The notes: a model not told the origin generated them from the sequence alone. A stretch of DNA of 12,645 nucleotides from Baffinella frigidus (GCA_026770585.1 MU646309.1:495381-508025), one strand, 5' to 3'. Positions 1 to 6,795 are shown, counted from the stretch's first letter. Program-made: numbers and translations.

Positions 1-330
1 GTGGGGTGTGGGGTGTGGGGTTTGGGGTTTGGGGTTTGGGGTCTGGGGTTTAGGGTGCATGGTCCAGGGTTCAGGGTTCAGGGTTCAGAGCTTGGGGGTG
101 CATGGTTTAGTGTTGAGGGTTTCGGGTTTTGGGTTTACTGATTAGGGAGAAGGAGACACGTTACAAATAATTCTCCTGAGTTCAGGGTTCAGGGTTCAGG
201 GTTTGAGGTTTGGGGTGCAGGGTTTTGGGTTTAGTGTTTAGGGAGAAGGAGACACCGTGATGCTGCGCCCCGCGGTCCTGCAAAGAAGAAGCAAATGGCT
301 CAAACGGTCGAGGATTGAGGGTTGAGGGTT
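1..330 (+). repeat. Degenerate GGGTTT/GGGTTCA telomere-like tract
   Basis: G-rich units such as GGGTTTGG, GGGTTCA and GGGTGTGG are repeated with many substitutions. They resemble the TTTAGGG tracts elsewhere in the window but are more decayed. The G-rich strand is the plus strand at the left edge, the opposite of what a true left chromosome end would show, so this is an interstitial tract. A short exon-like remnant lies within it at 254-284. Confidence 0.7.
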
Positions 331-350
331 TATGAGGTTGGAGGCGGCAC

Positions 351-404
351 CGTGACGCTGCGCCCCGCGGCAAGCGGCATCTGCGCAGAAGAGATACCCT
401 CCGC
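351..404 (-). CDS. 54-nt phase-0 exon, AEGIxxAQMPL family, copy 1
   Basis: On the minus strand the sequence reads CTGGCAG| then 18 codons then |GTGCCG, so both splice dinucleotides are present. The codons give AEGISSAQMPLAAGRSVT. The second full copy (588-641) has the same length and frame, reading AEGIAAAQMPLSTGRSIT. The differences are one codon-pair change (SS/AA), a few substitutions, and synonymous changes such as CTT/CTC. I do not recognise the domain. A phase 0-0 exon can be duplicated without breaking frame, which fits the copies nearby. No transcript evidence is available, so the exon is inferred. Confidence 0.5.
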
Positions 405-587
405 CTGCCAGGGCGAGGAAATTCAGGCAGGGTGGAAGCCACTCGGTGGGCCCACTCGATGCTAGAGATGTGACTATCTTTAAAAAAAAAAAAATACAAG
501 TCCTTTACAAGTGGACCGCGGTGTAGTAATTTTCACACAAGTAGTCGCGTTTGGCCACGTAGCTGCGGGCTATCCCGCAGGTTTGAC

Positions 588-641
588 CGTGATGCTGCGC
601 CCCGTGGAGAGCGGCATCTGCGCGGCCGCGATACCCTCCGC
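588..641 (-). CDS. 54-nt phase-0 exon, AEGIxxAQMPL family, copy 2
   Basis: The minus strand reads CTGGCAG| before the exon and ACG|GTCAAA after it. The 18 codons give AEGIAAAQMPLSTGRSIT, matching copy 1 in length, frame and both borders. It lies 183 bp from copy 1, with about 180 bp between them that contain no coding signal I can see. Function unknown. Confidence 0.5.
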
Positions 642-645
642 CTGC

Positions 646-692
646 CAGGGCGAGAGAGCGAGAGAGCGAGTGAGAGAGAGAGAGTTAGTGTT

Positions 693-728
<36 letters not shown>

Positions 729-872
729 TGTGTGTGTGTGTGTGAGAGAGAGACAGCTTCTGGGGGGCATCTGCACAGCCGCGATGCCCTCTGCCTGCCG
801 GGGCGAGAGAGAGAGAGAGAGCGAGTGTGTGTGTGTGAGTGTGTGTGAGTGTGTGAGTGTGTGAGAGAGAGA

Positions 873-926
<54 letters not shown>

Positions 927-985
927 GAGTGTGTGTGTGAGAGAGAGAGTTAGAGAAAGAGAGAGAGAGAGAGAGACTTAGAAGA
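646..985. repeat. GA and GT microsatellite block
   Basis: Long runs of GA alternate with runs of GT, interrupted once by the exon remnant at 761-794. Similar GA blocks occur at 5091-5157 and 6749-6831. Translated reading frames here are simple-repeat artefacts. Confidence 0.9.
761..794 (-). pseudogene. Truncated AEGIxxAQMPL exon, copy 3
   Basis: The minus strand has the CGGCAG| acceptor followed by codons for AEGIAAVQMPPRSC. It differs from copies 1 and 2 by synonymous changes (GCA/GCG, GGC/GGT), then runs into the GA/GT microsatellite and loses the 3' half and the donor. It looks like a decayed copy cut by simple-repeat expansion. Confidence 0.4.
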
Positions 986-1002
986 GAGAGAGAGCGTTGG
1001 CT

Positions 1003-1288
1003 CGGTCAGATCTGCCGCGATACCCTCCGTCTGGCAAGTGGAGCAAATCGTGAATCCGGCTGTTTGGATTTCATGCGGGTTTTTGAGCCATGGGCCTGGA
1101 ATTCGAGGCTTGCCAGGCGGAAATCGAGAGAGCTTAATTCGGGATTTGCGGCGAGAGGGGTCTGCGCAGCCGCGATACCCTCCGCCCGGCAAGGGGGAAA
1201 GGTTATTTGTAAAGCAACTGACGAGAAGAGAATATTTGTAAAGCAACACATGAAAACAGATGTGACATCCTCCGCCTGCCGGGGGTAG
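1003..1288 (-). pseudogene. Three further partial AEGIxx exon copies
   Basis: On the minus strand the exon start recurs at 1275 (CGGCAG|, reading AEDVTSV), at 1185 (reading AEGIAAAQTPLAA but with the acceptor CAG changed to CGG) and at 1030 (GCCAG|, reading TEGIAADLT). None keeps the full 54 nt with a donor. Between 1030 and 1160 lies a copy of the second repeat (feature 1043-1990). These look like successive decayed duplicates. Confidence 0.35.
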
Positions 1289-1990
1289 ATAATTATTCGT
1301 AAAGCCATGAAACATAGAACGGACAAATATATGTATTATTTGTAGATTATTTGTAACTGATGAGAAGAGATCGTTGGTAAAGCCGCGCACCAAAGAGATT
1401 ATTGGAAGGCCGCTTTTCTACTGTCGATTCAAGCACGCAACGGAGGAGATTGTGTTGAATGGAGAGGGAAAGGAAACATCACCGGGCGATTCCACTGGAG
1501 CGAAATCAGTGCTAACCACTAGCCCTCCGAAGTGGAGCACATCTTGAATCTGGCTTTTCAGATTTCAGGCGGGCGTTTGCGCAATGCGCCTCGAGTTTTC
1601 GAGGCTTGCCAGGCGGAAATCGAGAAAGCTGAAATCGGGATTTGGACCACTTGGGAGGGATCGTGGAGGGCGACGGACGCATCTTCATAGTACCCATATC
1701 TCGTTCTAGATTCGTAAAATGGCTCGTTCTGGTACAAATAATAAAACTAAAGGGGCTTCAAGTGACTTGTAGCCCCTTCAGTTTTATTATTGACTTGTAG
1801 CCCCTTTAGTTTTATTATTTTTACCAGCACGAGCCACTTGACGAATCTAAAACCAGATCCAATCGCTATGAACCTGGAGGTTGGTCCCGCGCGTGGCCGC
1901 ATGCTGCTTCGAATTCGAGGCTCGCCAGGCAGAAATCGAGAACGCTAAAATCGGGATTTGAGCGACTTGAAAGGGCTAGAGGAGGGCGAC
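1043..1990. repeat. Three diverged copies of a ~110-bp repeat
   Basis: Segments at about 1043-1160, 1535-1650 and 1900-1975 share a core around GAGGCTTGCCAGGCGGAAAT followed by CGAG and GGGATTTG. On the minus strand the first two also share a segment reading TRMKSKQPDSRFAPL in one copy and ARLKSEKPDSRCAPL in the other. Codon changes there include synonymous TCC/TCT, CCG/CCA and CGA/AGA, so that part may be exon-derived. The third copy lacks this part and ends in GGAGGGCGACGGACGCA, shared with the second. Confidence 0.6.
1707..1849. mobile_element. Hairpin MITE-like element with TAGATTCGT ends
   Basis: The segment begins TAGATTCGT and ends ACGAATCTA. The arms stay complementary for about 50 bp with a few mismatches, including an AATAATAAAACTAAAGGGGC block and its complement. 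An extra internal copy of the ACTTGTAGCCCCTT block makes one side longer. The terminal TA could be a TA target duplication, as in Tc1/mariner-derived MITEs, but this is inference. No coding capacity. Confidence 0.7.
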
Positions 1991-2227
1991 GGACGCACCT
2001 GGAGGTTTTTCTCACTCGAGTCGACCGACTCATGTTGACATGCTGGGTGAAACTGGTCAAACTTTGAAACTGGTCAAATGTCAAACTGGTCAAACCGCAA
2101 ACTGGTGTGTGGTACTAATCCGTCAACTTAGGGACCTGGAGGTTGGTCCCGCGCGTGGCCGCATGCTGCCCGTTGTCTTCGTAGCACTGCCAAGAACGGC
2201 TTCGGCTGAGTTTGTCGCGATACATCA

Positions 2228-2358
2228 CCTCCATATATCCCGAAAATAGTATACGCCCTCCGTATATGTCAGGCGTGTGTGGCACGGTGTCATGCCGCCT
2301 CCATATATCCCGAAAAATAGAATACGCCCTCCATATATGTCAGGTGCGCGTGGCACGG
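2228..2358 (+). repeat. 60-bp tandem duplication
   Basis: A unit beginning CCTCCATATATCCCG and ending GGCACGG occurs at 2228-2287 and 2298-2358 with only a few differences and about 10 bp between. No ORF is conserved across it. It ends close to the hairpin element that starts at 2391. Confidence 0.85.
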
Positions 2359-2390
2359 CCAAGAAAGGCGTGGGCTGAGTTCACAGGGTC

Positions 2391-2529
2391 ACGTCCTGAA
2401 AACCGGGTAATTAAAGCCTACGGTAGGCCGTAGGGGCCTAGGGGGGGTCCTATGAAACAGTAGGTCCTAGGGGCCCTACGGCCTACCGTAGGCAATACCG
2501 TAGGCCCAACTACCCGGTTTTCAGGACGT
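2391..2529. mobile_element. Hairpin MITE-like element, CTACCGTAGG family, copy 1
   Basis: Inverted termini read ACGTCCTGAAAACCGGGTA on the left and its near-complement on the right. Inside, the palindromic words GCCTAC, CTACCGTAG and CCTAGG recur several times, so the whole 139 bp can fold as one long hairpin. No coding potential. A second element with the same internal words but different termini is at 8999-9145. Confidence 0.8.
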
Positions 2530-2719
2530 TACCCTATTACAGTGCTCAGTCCAGGCCACATCCCGAATTCGCATGCTGCCTGTTGTCTTCCAAGTCCTGC
2601 CAAGAACAAGCTTAGCCACGAGATTAAGGGTAGGGTGTAGGGGTCGAATCAAATCATTTAGACATAATGAACTCAACTTCTTGGCCCGAATACAACCAAA
2701 CGGATGCGCGGGCTTGCGC

Positions 2720-2866
2720 CCACTTAGCGGCCACCGGGGGCTTCATGAATACAGTCCATCTAAACGAATTGTACTAGAATATTATCCATGTGCATTCGAT
2801 TCTACCCGCATCTCCCCCGGATATCCGGGGGGGAAGGAACTCGGCCGCTGCTCGGCCGCTGCAAAG
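2720..2866 (+). mobile_element. CTTAGCAGC hairpin element, copy 1 (degenerate right end)
   Basis: The left end reads CCACTTAGCGGCC. The interior shares ATACAGTCCATCTAAA and the AGAATNTTATCCAT block with the copies at 3881-4018 and 4628-4771. The right end has CTCGGCCGCTGC twice and then diverges where the others have CTAAGTGG. It is in the same orientation as copy 3 and opposite to copy 2. No coding potential. Confidence 0.7.
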
Positions 2867-2986
2867 AAGCAATTAAAAACAAAGCAATTAAAAAAGAAGT
2901 ATGGGGACTCACTTCCGGCAAGCTTTGGTCACACTGTGGGAGAGGGAGGGGTGGCAGGTTTCAGGGTTAAGGGTTTAGCAGCTTAC

Positions 2987-3040
2987 TTCCGGCAGGTCTG
3001 AGACCGATCGGATCGAGAACTTGATGCCGTCGGGGTGCGT
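2987..3040 (-). CDS. Duplicated exon THPDGIKFSI.., copy 1 (partial)
   Basis: On the minus strand 18 codons run from THPDGIKFSI to VSDLPE and end at a clear donor, GAA|GTAAGC. Against the other copy (3250-3324) it has one extra codon and several synonymous changes (CCC/CCA, GAC/GAT, GGC/GGG, TCA/TCG). The acceptor side is uncertain: CTAAG is the nearest AG upstream, at 3051-3055, with in-frame MEP before THPD. A still shorter relative of the donor end (SLPE|GTGAGT) ends at 2913. Domain not recognised. Confidence 0.5.
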
Positions 3041-3104
3041 CGGCTCCATTCTTAGTAAAAATGAAATATCGACTTATGACCTGGCGTGGTCTGCCTCAGC
3101 CTCA

Positions 3105-3240
3105 CTCGGGTTGACCGACTATCCTCAAGTTGACATTCCGGCTTTGCGGTACAAATCCGTCAACTTTGGACCGGAAAAGAGCCCGGAGGAAGCAACATGG
3201 TGAGCCCAAATGGACTGAGGCAGAGCCAGAAGGTGGGGGC
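3105..3240 (-). repeat. AAGTTGAC dispersed repeat, copy A
   Basis: The unit carries the inverted pair AAGTTGAC...GTCAACTT about 30 bp apart and a conserved TTTGTACCGC block. One flank has GAGCCCGG and the other has CTCGGGTTG and a GAGGCAGAGC end. Related copies occur at about 5555-5660, 6180-6315, 6615-6737 and 7432-7540, with degenerate pieces at 2010-2135, 10337-10395 and 11980-11990. On the plus strand this copy has an open frame (LTDYPQVDIPALRYKSVNF); see findings. Confidence 0.75.
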
Positions 3241-3249
3241 ACAGCTTAC

Positions 3250-3324
3250 TTCCGGCAGGTCCGAGACCAGGATCGAGAACTTGATCCCATCTGGGTGCGT
3301 CGGGCTCCATTCACTCGGAATATT
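3250..3324 (-). CDS. 75-nt phase-0 exon with THPDGIKFSI, copy 2
   Basis: The minus strand reads GACCGCAG|, then exactly 25 codons starting NIPSEWSP and ending VSDLPE, then |GTAAGC. Both splice signals are intact and the length is a multiple of three. Four of the substitutions relative to the copy at 2987-3040 are synonymous and the indel is one codon, the pattern left by selection on a protein. The two copies bracket a member of the AAGTTGAC repeat family. The product is unknown. Confidence 0.6.
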
Positions 3325-3367
3325 CTGCGGTCAAACACACCGAAATCATGATGATGCAGAGAACATA

Positions 3368-3388
3368 ATCCAATTCCGTTGGAACTTC
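3368..3388 (-). pseudogene. Repeated splice acceptor and exon start
   Basis: The 14-nt intron end GTGTTTGACCGCAG that precedes the exon at 3324 occurs again just upstream of 3388. It is followed by codons for EVPTELD, resembling NIPSEWS in the full exon. The resemblance stops after about seven codons. It is part of a ~62-bp tandem duplication covering about 3320-3425 and is probably an incomplete exon duplicate. Confidence 0.4.
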
Positions 3389-3572
3389 CTGCGGTCAAAC
3401 ACATCGGAATATTCATGCAGAGAACGTCCGCTGTGCGGCCTTCTCTGTTCACTGAACAGTTGGGACTCTTGACTCCCGAGGGCCTCCCCACACAGTGGAC
3501 TACGGATCTTTCATCAAAAGTCAACTCACCATGTGGGCACTCAACTTTAAGGATTTTCTAATGCAAATTTGG

Positions 3573-3880
3573 TCACGTTACCGCTAAATCTAGGGGTCCC
3601 GAAACCCTCGAAGCCCACCGTGTGGATACCACGAAACCCCCAACCCCAAGCGTCAATTCGACGCCACGCAACGTCCACCCCAGCTGTGCAAACCCCCACT
3701 CCAACTCTCTCGGTTGGGGATTTGGAGGTGAGGGTCTAGATTGTAGGGGTTCAGGGATACAAACCAGCTTCGGGGCTGTGACGTTCGCTTTCCGCCCCCC
3801 CTCCTCGTCATCATCATCCTCGTCATCCCATTTCCCCCTCCGACGACTCCCGACACCACTGTCTCCTGCTTCCCACGCAA
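3573..3880. other. Low-complexity stretch with uncertain coding potential
   Basis: Overlapping frames are open on both strands. A GAT/GAC/GAG run at about 3796-3825 encodes a D/E run on the minus strand or a serine run on the plus strand. No copy elsewhere in the window allows a codon-substitution test, and no start codon or splice pair stands out. It could hold an acidic minus-strand exon, but I cannot support that. Confidence 0.3.
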
Positions 3881-4018
3881 CCACTTAGCAGCGACCGAGG
3901 ACCTTTCCCCTGGAATTCAAGGTGAAATTCCGGTTAGGTTCCAGGGCAATGGATAAGATTCTAGTACAAATTGTTTAGATGGACTGTGTCCGTGAAGCCC
4001 TCGGCGGCTGCTAAGTGG
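3881..4018 (-). mobile_element. CTTAGCAGC hairpin element, copy 2 (most complete)
   Basis: Ends are CCACTTAGCAGCGACCGAGG at the left and CTCGGCGGCTGCTAAGTGG at the right, an imperfect inverted repeat of about 20 bp. The 138-bp interior matches the two other copies in reverse orientation, sharing GGGCAATGGATAAGATTCT. No coding capacity, so it is probably a non-autonomous DNA element. Confidence 0.8.
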
Positions 4019-4182
4019 GAGTGTAAGGCTGACCTGGGAAAACAAGTCAGTTCACACGGAATGTGTACCAACTTTCCGAAATTTCGATTTTTTTACGGGG
4101 AGAATGCCCACGTATGAACTTAAAAATAAGCCAGGTCTGGCGATTTCTCCTGTAAGCCAGTCAGCTCTACACTCTTGCGTGG

Positions 4183-4393
4183 TATGGCTTATGGCTTATG
4201 GCTTATGGATTATGGCTTATGGCTTATGGCTTATGGCTTATGGCTTATGGCTTATGGCTTATGACTTATGGCTTATGGATTATGGCGTATGGCGTGTGGC
4301 ATTTGGCTTATGGCTTATGGCGTATGGCTTATGGCATATGGCTTATGGCTTTGCGTATGGCTTATGGCTTATGGCTTATGGCTTATGGCTTAG
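4183..4393 (+). repeat. TTATGGC heptamer satellite
   Basis: About 30 head-to-tail copies of a 7-bp unit (TTATGGC), with variants GATTATG, GTATGGC and TGTGGCA. It reads through as MAYGLWL repeats in the plus frames, which is an artefact of period 7. A small remnant with the same unit is at 7291-7320, immediately before a TTTAGGG tract. Confidence 0.9.
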
Positions 4394-4482
4394 GGAGGGG
4401 CGCACCAGTGAGGAAACGCGTGAGGAGGAGAGGAGGGCGGGACCACGCCAGGCTGATCAAAGCATCCACTTTTGACATCTTT

Positions 4483-4553
4483 CGAGGGAAACCCCTTGAA
4501 TTCTTAAGCCAACCACAAAAGATATGGCGTGGATAAGGCGTCGGTTTCCCTCG
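4483..4553. repeat. Short inverted repeat CGAGGGAAACC
   Basis: CGAGGGAAACC at 4483-4493 has its exact complement GGTTTCCCTCG at 4543-4553, separated by 49 bp. It lies just before the acidic exon duplicate. It may be a decayed hairpin element; nothing more can be said. Confidence 0.5.
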
Positions 4554-4576
4554 AGCCCTCTGGCGTGGGGAGGTAC

Positions 4577-4640
4577 CGCTGATCTCGTCATTTCCAGGAG
4601 CGACAGCACCGCTGACCTCCTCGCTATCCCGATCATCCAG
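4577..4640 (-). CDS. Duplicated acidic exon SEEVSGAV, copy B (partial)
   Basis: On the minus strand the codons give LDDRDSEEVSGAVAPGNDE then IS, followed by G|GTACCT. The length of 64 nt leaves phase 1 at the candidate donor, as in copy A. The differences from copy A (4788-4854) are indels of +6, -3 and -6 nt, all whole codons. Substitutions include third-position GTA/GTC and GCG/GCT. The acceptor seen in copy A is missing here, because the exon start abuts the CTTAGCAGC element. Donor choice is inferred. Function unknown. Confidence 0.5.
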
Positions 4641-4771
4641 CAGCCACCAGGGGCTTCACGGATACAGTCCATCTAAAAGATTTGCACCAGAATCTTATCC
4701 ATTGCCCTGGATTCCAACCGGAATTTCGCCTTGATTTCAAGGCGAAAAGGAACTCGGCCGCTGCTAAGTGG
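4628..4771 (+). mobile_element. CTTAGCAGC hairpin element, copy 3
   Basis: Shares GGGCTTCACGGATACAGTCC and the following ~80 bp with copy 2 in opposite orientation and ends CTGCTAAGTGG. The left end is eroded (CAGCAGCCACC instead of CCACTTAGCAGC). It lies exactly between the two copies of the acidic exon segment. Confidence 0.75.
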
Positions 4772-4787
4772 CTGGCGTGGGAGGTAC

Positions 4788-4854
4788 CGCTCATCTCGTC
4801 ATTTCCGCCATTTTTCGCTACAGCACCGCTGACCTCCTCCTCGCTATCCTCCAG
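4788..4854 (-). CDS. Duplicated acidic exon SEEEVSGAV, copy A
   Basis: The minus strand has AAACCAG| as acceptor, 22 codons reading LEDSEEEVSGAVAKNGG then NDEMS, and G|GTACCT as candidate donor (67 nt, phase 1). The intron side of the acceptor is the telomere-like CCCTAAA tract at 4857-4987. The two copies share frame, codon-unit indels and an unusual acid-plus-glycine composition. The segment duplicated extends about 15 bp past the proposed donor, so the exon border may differ. Function unknown. Confidence 0.5.
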
Positions 4855-4856
4855 CT

Positions 4857-4987
4857 GGTTTAGGGTTAGGGTTTAGGGTTTAGGGTGTAGGGTGCAGGGC
4901 GTAGGGCGTAGGGTGTAGGGTTTAGGGTGTAGGGTTTAGGGTTTAGGGTTTAGGGTTTAGGGTTTAGGGTTTAGGGTTTAGGGTTTA
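4857..4987 (+). repeat. TTTAGGG telomere-like tract
   Basis: Nearly regular GGGTTTA repeats, purest at 4935-4987, with GGGTGTA and GGGCGTA variants earlier. They end in a C-rich stretch. This is an interstitial array, with unique sequence on both sides. Confidence 0.9.
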
Positions 4988-5114
4988 CCCCCCCCAGCCC
5001 TCGCTCCCACCCCCCCACCCCCATGAGAAATACGATGTCCCCAGACACGAGTCCTGCAGGGGGGGGAAGTGAGATTTAAACTTAGTCAATTGAGAGCGAG
5101 AGAGAGAGAGAGCC

Positions 5115-5159
<45 letters not shown>

Positions 5160-5350
5160 TTGACGGCTCACGCTAGGGGGAGAGATGAGACGAGACGAGA
5201 CCACCAGCCCTCCGAGGCAGACCAAATCGAGGCTGGAGCATGCGCCAATTCCTCGGGCAGCACCGTCGGGTTCAAATGTGCCACCCCAGGAAATGGCTCC
5301 AAATAATCGACGATTCAGTCCGCCTCGCAGGGCTAGTGGGAGGGCTCAAC

Positions 5351-5417
5351 CTGCGCTCTTGATGGTTGCATCGGAGGGTAGATTATCCTTGCAGTTCAGC
5401 GAGAGGTAGAGATTTTC
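5351..5417 (-). CDS. YLSLNCKD exon family, copy a
   Basis: The minus strand reads CGCTCCGCAG| then 22 codons plus one base then |GTTGAG. The codons give ENLYLSLNCKDNLPSDATIK then SA. The copy at 5987-6047 aligns along its whole length and also ends in phase 1 at a GT. The acceptor context TGATCAGTC...CGCTCCGCAG is shared with the copy at 5874. The domain is not recognised. A plus-strand reading frame also covers this stretch but lacks these shared features. Confidence 0.5.
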
Positions 5418-5554
5418 CTGCGGAGCGCGGTCGACTGATCAGGGAAGGTTTGCTGACTTAAGGTAAAATATCCTGGCTGGCAGTGAAGTGAGGCAGAGCT
5501 AGAGGACGCGTCCTGTCCTGTCACAAGCCAGCTCTACCGCAGTCTATTTGTACC

Positions 5555-5660
5555 CACCAATTCGGTGAGCCCGGGTTCTTTCCTGCTCGAAAGTTGACGG
5601 ACTTGTACCGCACACCCAGCATATGTCAACTTGAAAATAGTCTCTTGGTCAACCCGAGAC
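5555..5660 (+). repeat. AAGTTGAC dispersed repeat, copy B
   Basis: Contains GGTGAGCCCGGGTTCTTTCC, AAAGTTGACGGACTTGTACC and GTCAACTTGAAAATAGTC in the family order. Compared with the other copies it has 2 extra bases between the inverted halves, which breaks the reading frame shared by copies A, C, D and E. Confidence 0.75.
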
Positions 5661-5665
5661 TCCAC

Positions 5666-5704
5666 CCGGAGGGGATCCTTGCAGTTCAGAGAGAGGTAGC
5701 GATT
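5666..5704 (-). pseudogene. YLSLNCKDPL exon family, copy b (partial)
   Basis: On the minus strand 13 codons read NRYLSLNCKDPLR, almost identical to copies a and d. The upstream acceptor context is not conserved, and only CCGAG precedes it. A possible GTGGAG donor follows CGG. Alternatively the frame runs on openly into AAGTTGAC repeat copy B. Confidence 0.4.
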
Positions 5705-5850
5705 TCATCTCGGAACATACCAGAATCTGTCCACATAAAAAGGCGTAATATAGCATCATCATACGCTTAAAGTAGCATATCCAACCTTATCTTCGGCGTG
5801 GGAAGCCTAACATAGCGGGTCAGGATCTGCCTTGTTCCGAAATTAAATTT

Positions 5851-5874
5851 AGAGAGAGAGAGGTAGTGATTGTC
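5851..5874 (-). pseudogene. YLSLNCKD exon family, copy c (5' end only)
   Basis: The minus strand has the same intron end as copy a (TGATCAGTC...CGCTCCGCAG|), followed by codons for DNHYLSLS. After that it enters a short GA run (5850-5865) and similarity ends. It is probably a truncated duplicate. Confidence 0.4.
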
Positions 5875-5986
5875 CTGCGGAGCGCGGGTGACTGATCAGA
5901 TGGTGGTTCTGGTACTCAGTTTCTGGCACGAGGCCAGACCGGCTCAGTCACCTCCACGGTACACACGTGCACGGTTCAGTCAACAC

Positions 5987-6047
5987 CCGTGACGGTCGCC
6001 TCCGATCGTAGGGGATCCGTGTACTTCAGCGAGAGGGACAGGGTGTC
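5987..6047 (-). pseudogene. YLSLNCKD exon family, copy d, acceptor lost
   Basis: On the minus strand 20 codons plus one base read DTLSLSLKYTDPLRSEATVT and end at G|GTGTTG, phase 1 as in copy a. The upstream context TGATCAGTCACCCGCTCC matches copies a and c, but where they have CGCAG this copy has CCCGG, so the AG acceptor is gone. The reading frame is still open, so the loss may be recent or another acceptor may be used. Confidence 0.45.
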
Positions 6048-6179
6048 CCGGGGGGAGCGGGTGACTGATCAGGGGGCCCGACAAAATCAAATATTACTGC
6101 AAGGAGATTTTAAAATGGAATAATTGGGTTCTGGTACTGAGCCTGCCCGGTTTGGTCGCCTTCCCGGCGCAAAAGTGCA

Positions 6180-6315
6180 GCTCTGCCGCAGTCGGGTTGG
6201 CTGACTATTCTGAAGCTGACATGCTGGGTGTGTGGTACAAATCCGTTGACTTTGGAGTGGGGAAGTGTCTGGTGTCACCAAATCGATGAGACCAACTAGA
6301 CTAAGACAGAGCTAG
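6180..6315 (-). repeat. AAGTTGAC dispersed repeat, copy E
   Basis: In reverse orientation: CGGGTTGGCTGACTATTCTG, then AAGCTGACATGCTGGG, GGTACAAATCCG and TTGACTTTGGA, ending in AGACAGAGCTAGGG. Spacing equals that of copies A, C and D. Confidence 0.7.
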
Positions 6316-6614
6316 GGTTCTACTCCCGCCTGGCAAAAAAACTTACTGACAGCTACTACTGAAAAGCCACAGGGTGGGTTTCAAAAAGTAGCGGACACTC
6401 TGGTGTCCTATACTTTTGAGCCATTTTCTCCTCAAAAGGCAATTTCTGCCCCAAGGACGTGACCAAAAATCGTCAAAAGGCAACAATAGTGTCGTGTCCA
6501 GAGAAATTGAACCCCCCCCTGTGGCTTTGCAGTAGTAGGAAGGACACGGTTCTGTCAACAGGAGAACGGGACCTGAGACCCGAGATCGTTTGACGCTTCT
6601 TAGCGCTGTCTCAA

Positions 6615-6737
6615 TAAATTTGGGCGCACCAATTCGGTGATCCCGGGCTCTTTCCCGCCCCAAAGTTGACAGAGTTGTACCGCAAACTCGCCACGTCAAC
6701 TTGAGAATAGTCGGCCAACCCGAGTGAGGCAGAGCTA
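6615..6737 (+). repeat. AAGTTGAC dispersed repeat, copy C
   Basis: Reads CACCAATTCGGTGATCCCGG, AAAGTTGACAGAGTTGTACC, GTCAACTTGAGAATAGTCGG and ends GTGAGGCAGAGCTACG, right before a GA microsatellite. Confidence 0.75.
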
Positions 6738-6748
6738 CGCCTCAAAGA

Positions 6749-6757
6749 GAGCGAGCG

Positions 6758-6795
<38 letters not shown>

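Larger units (their letters stand above)
2126..2620. repeat. Direct duplication (GCATGCTGCC..) around repeats
   Basis: A segment starting CGCATGCTGCCCGTTGTCTT and continuing through CTGCCAAGAAC occurs at about 2159-2196 and again, diverged, at 2571-2610. Its upstream part (GGTTGGTCCCGCGCGTGGCC) also occurs at 1879-1898. The two copies bracket the 60-bp tandem duplication and the hairpin element at 2391-2529. The coding status of the duplicated segment is unclear. Confidence 0.5.

Noticed and set aside
73-85. Ubiquitin or ubiquitin-like protein suggested by LRLRGG (residues 73-83 of the ORF at 7693-8169)
   Set aside because: The motif follows a signal peptide and a disordered linker, and no ubiquitin fold sequence precedes it. 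Coordinates here are residues, not bases.
511-864. Plus-strand frame with RERERE and VCVCV runs
   Set aside because: Product of GA/GT microsatellites. The only selected-looking part is the minus-strand exon at 588-641.
2630-2660. T-arm-like GGGTCGAATCAAATC as a tRNA gene
   Set aside because: No acceptor, D-arm or anticodon stem could be drawn around it.
4104-4536. Two plus-strand frames with MAYGLWL repeats
   Set aside because: They are translations of the TTATGGC satellite; a period of 7 keeps all three frames open and similar.
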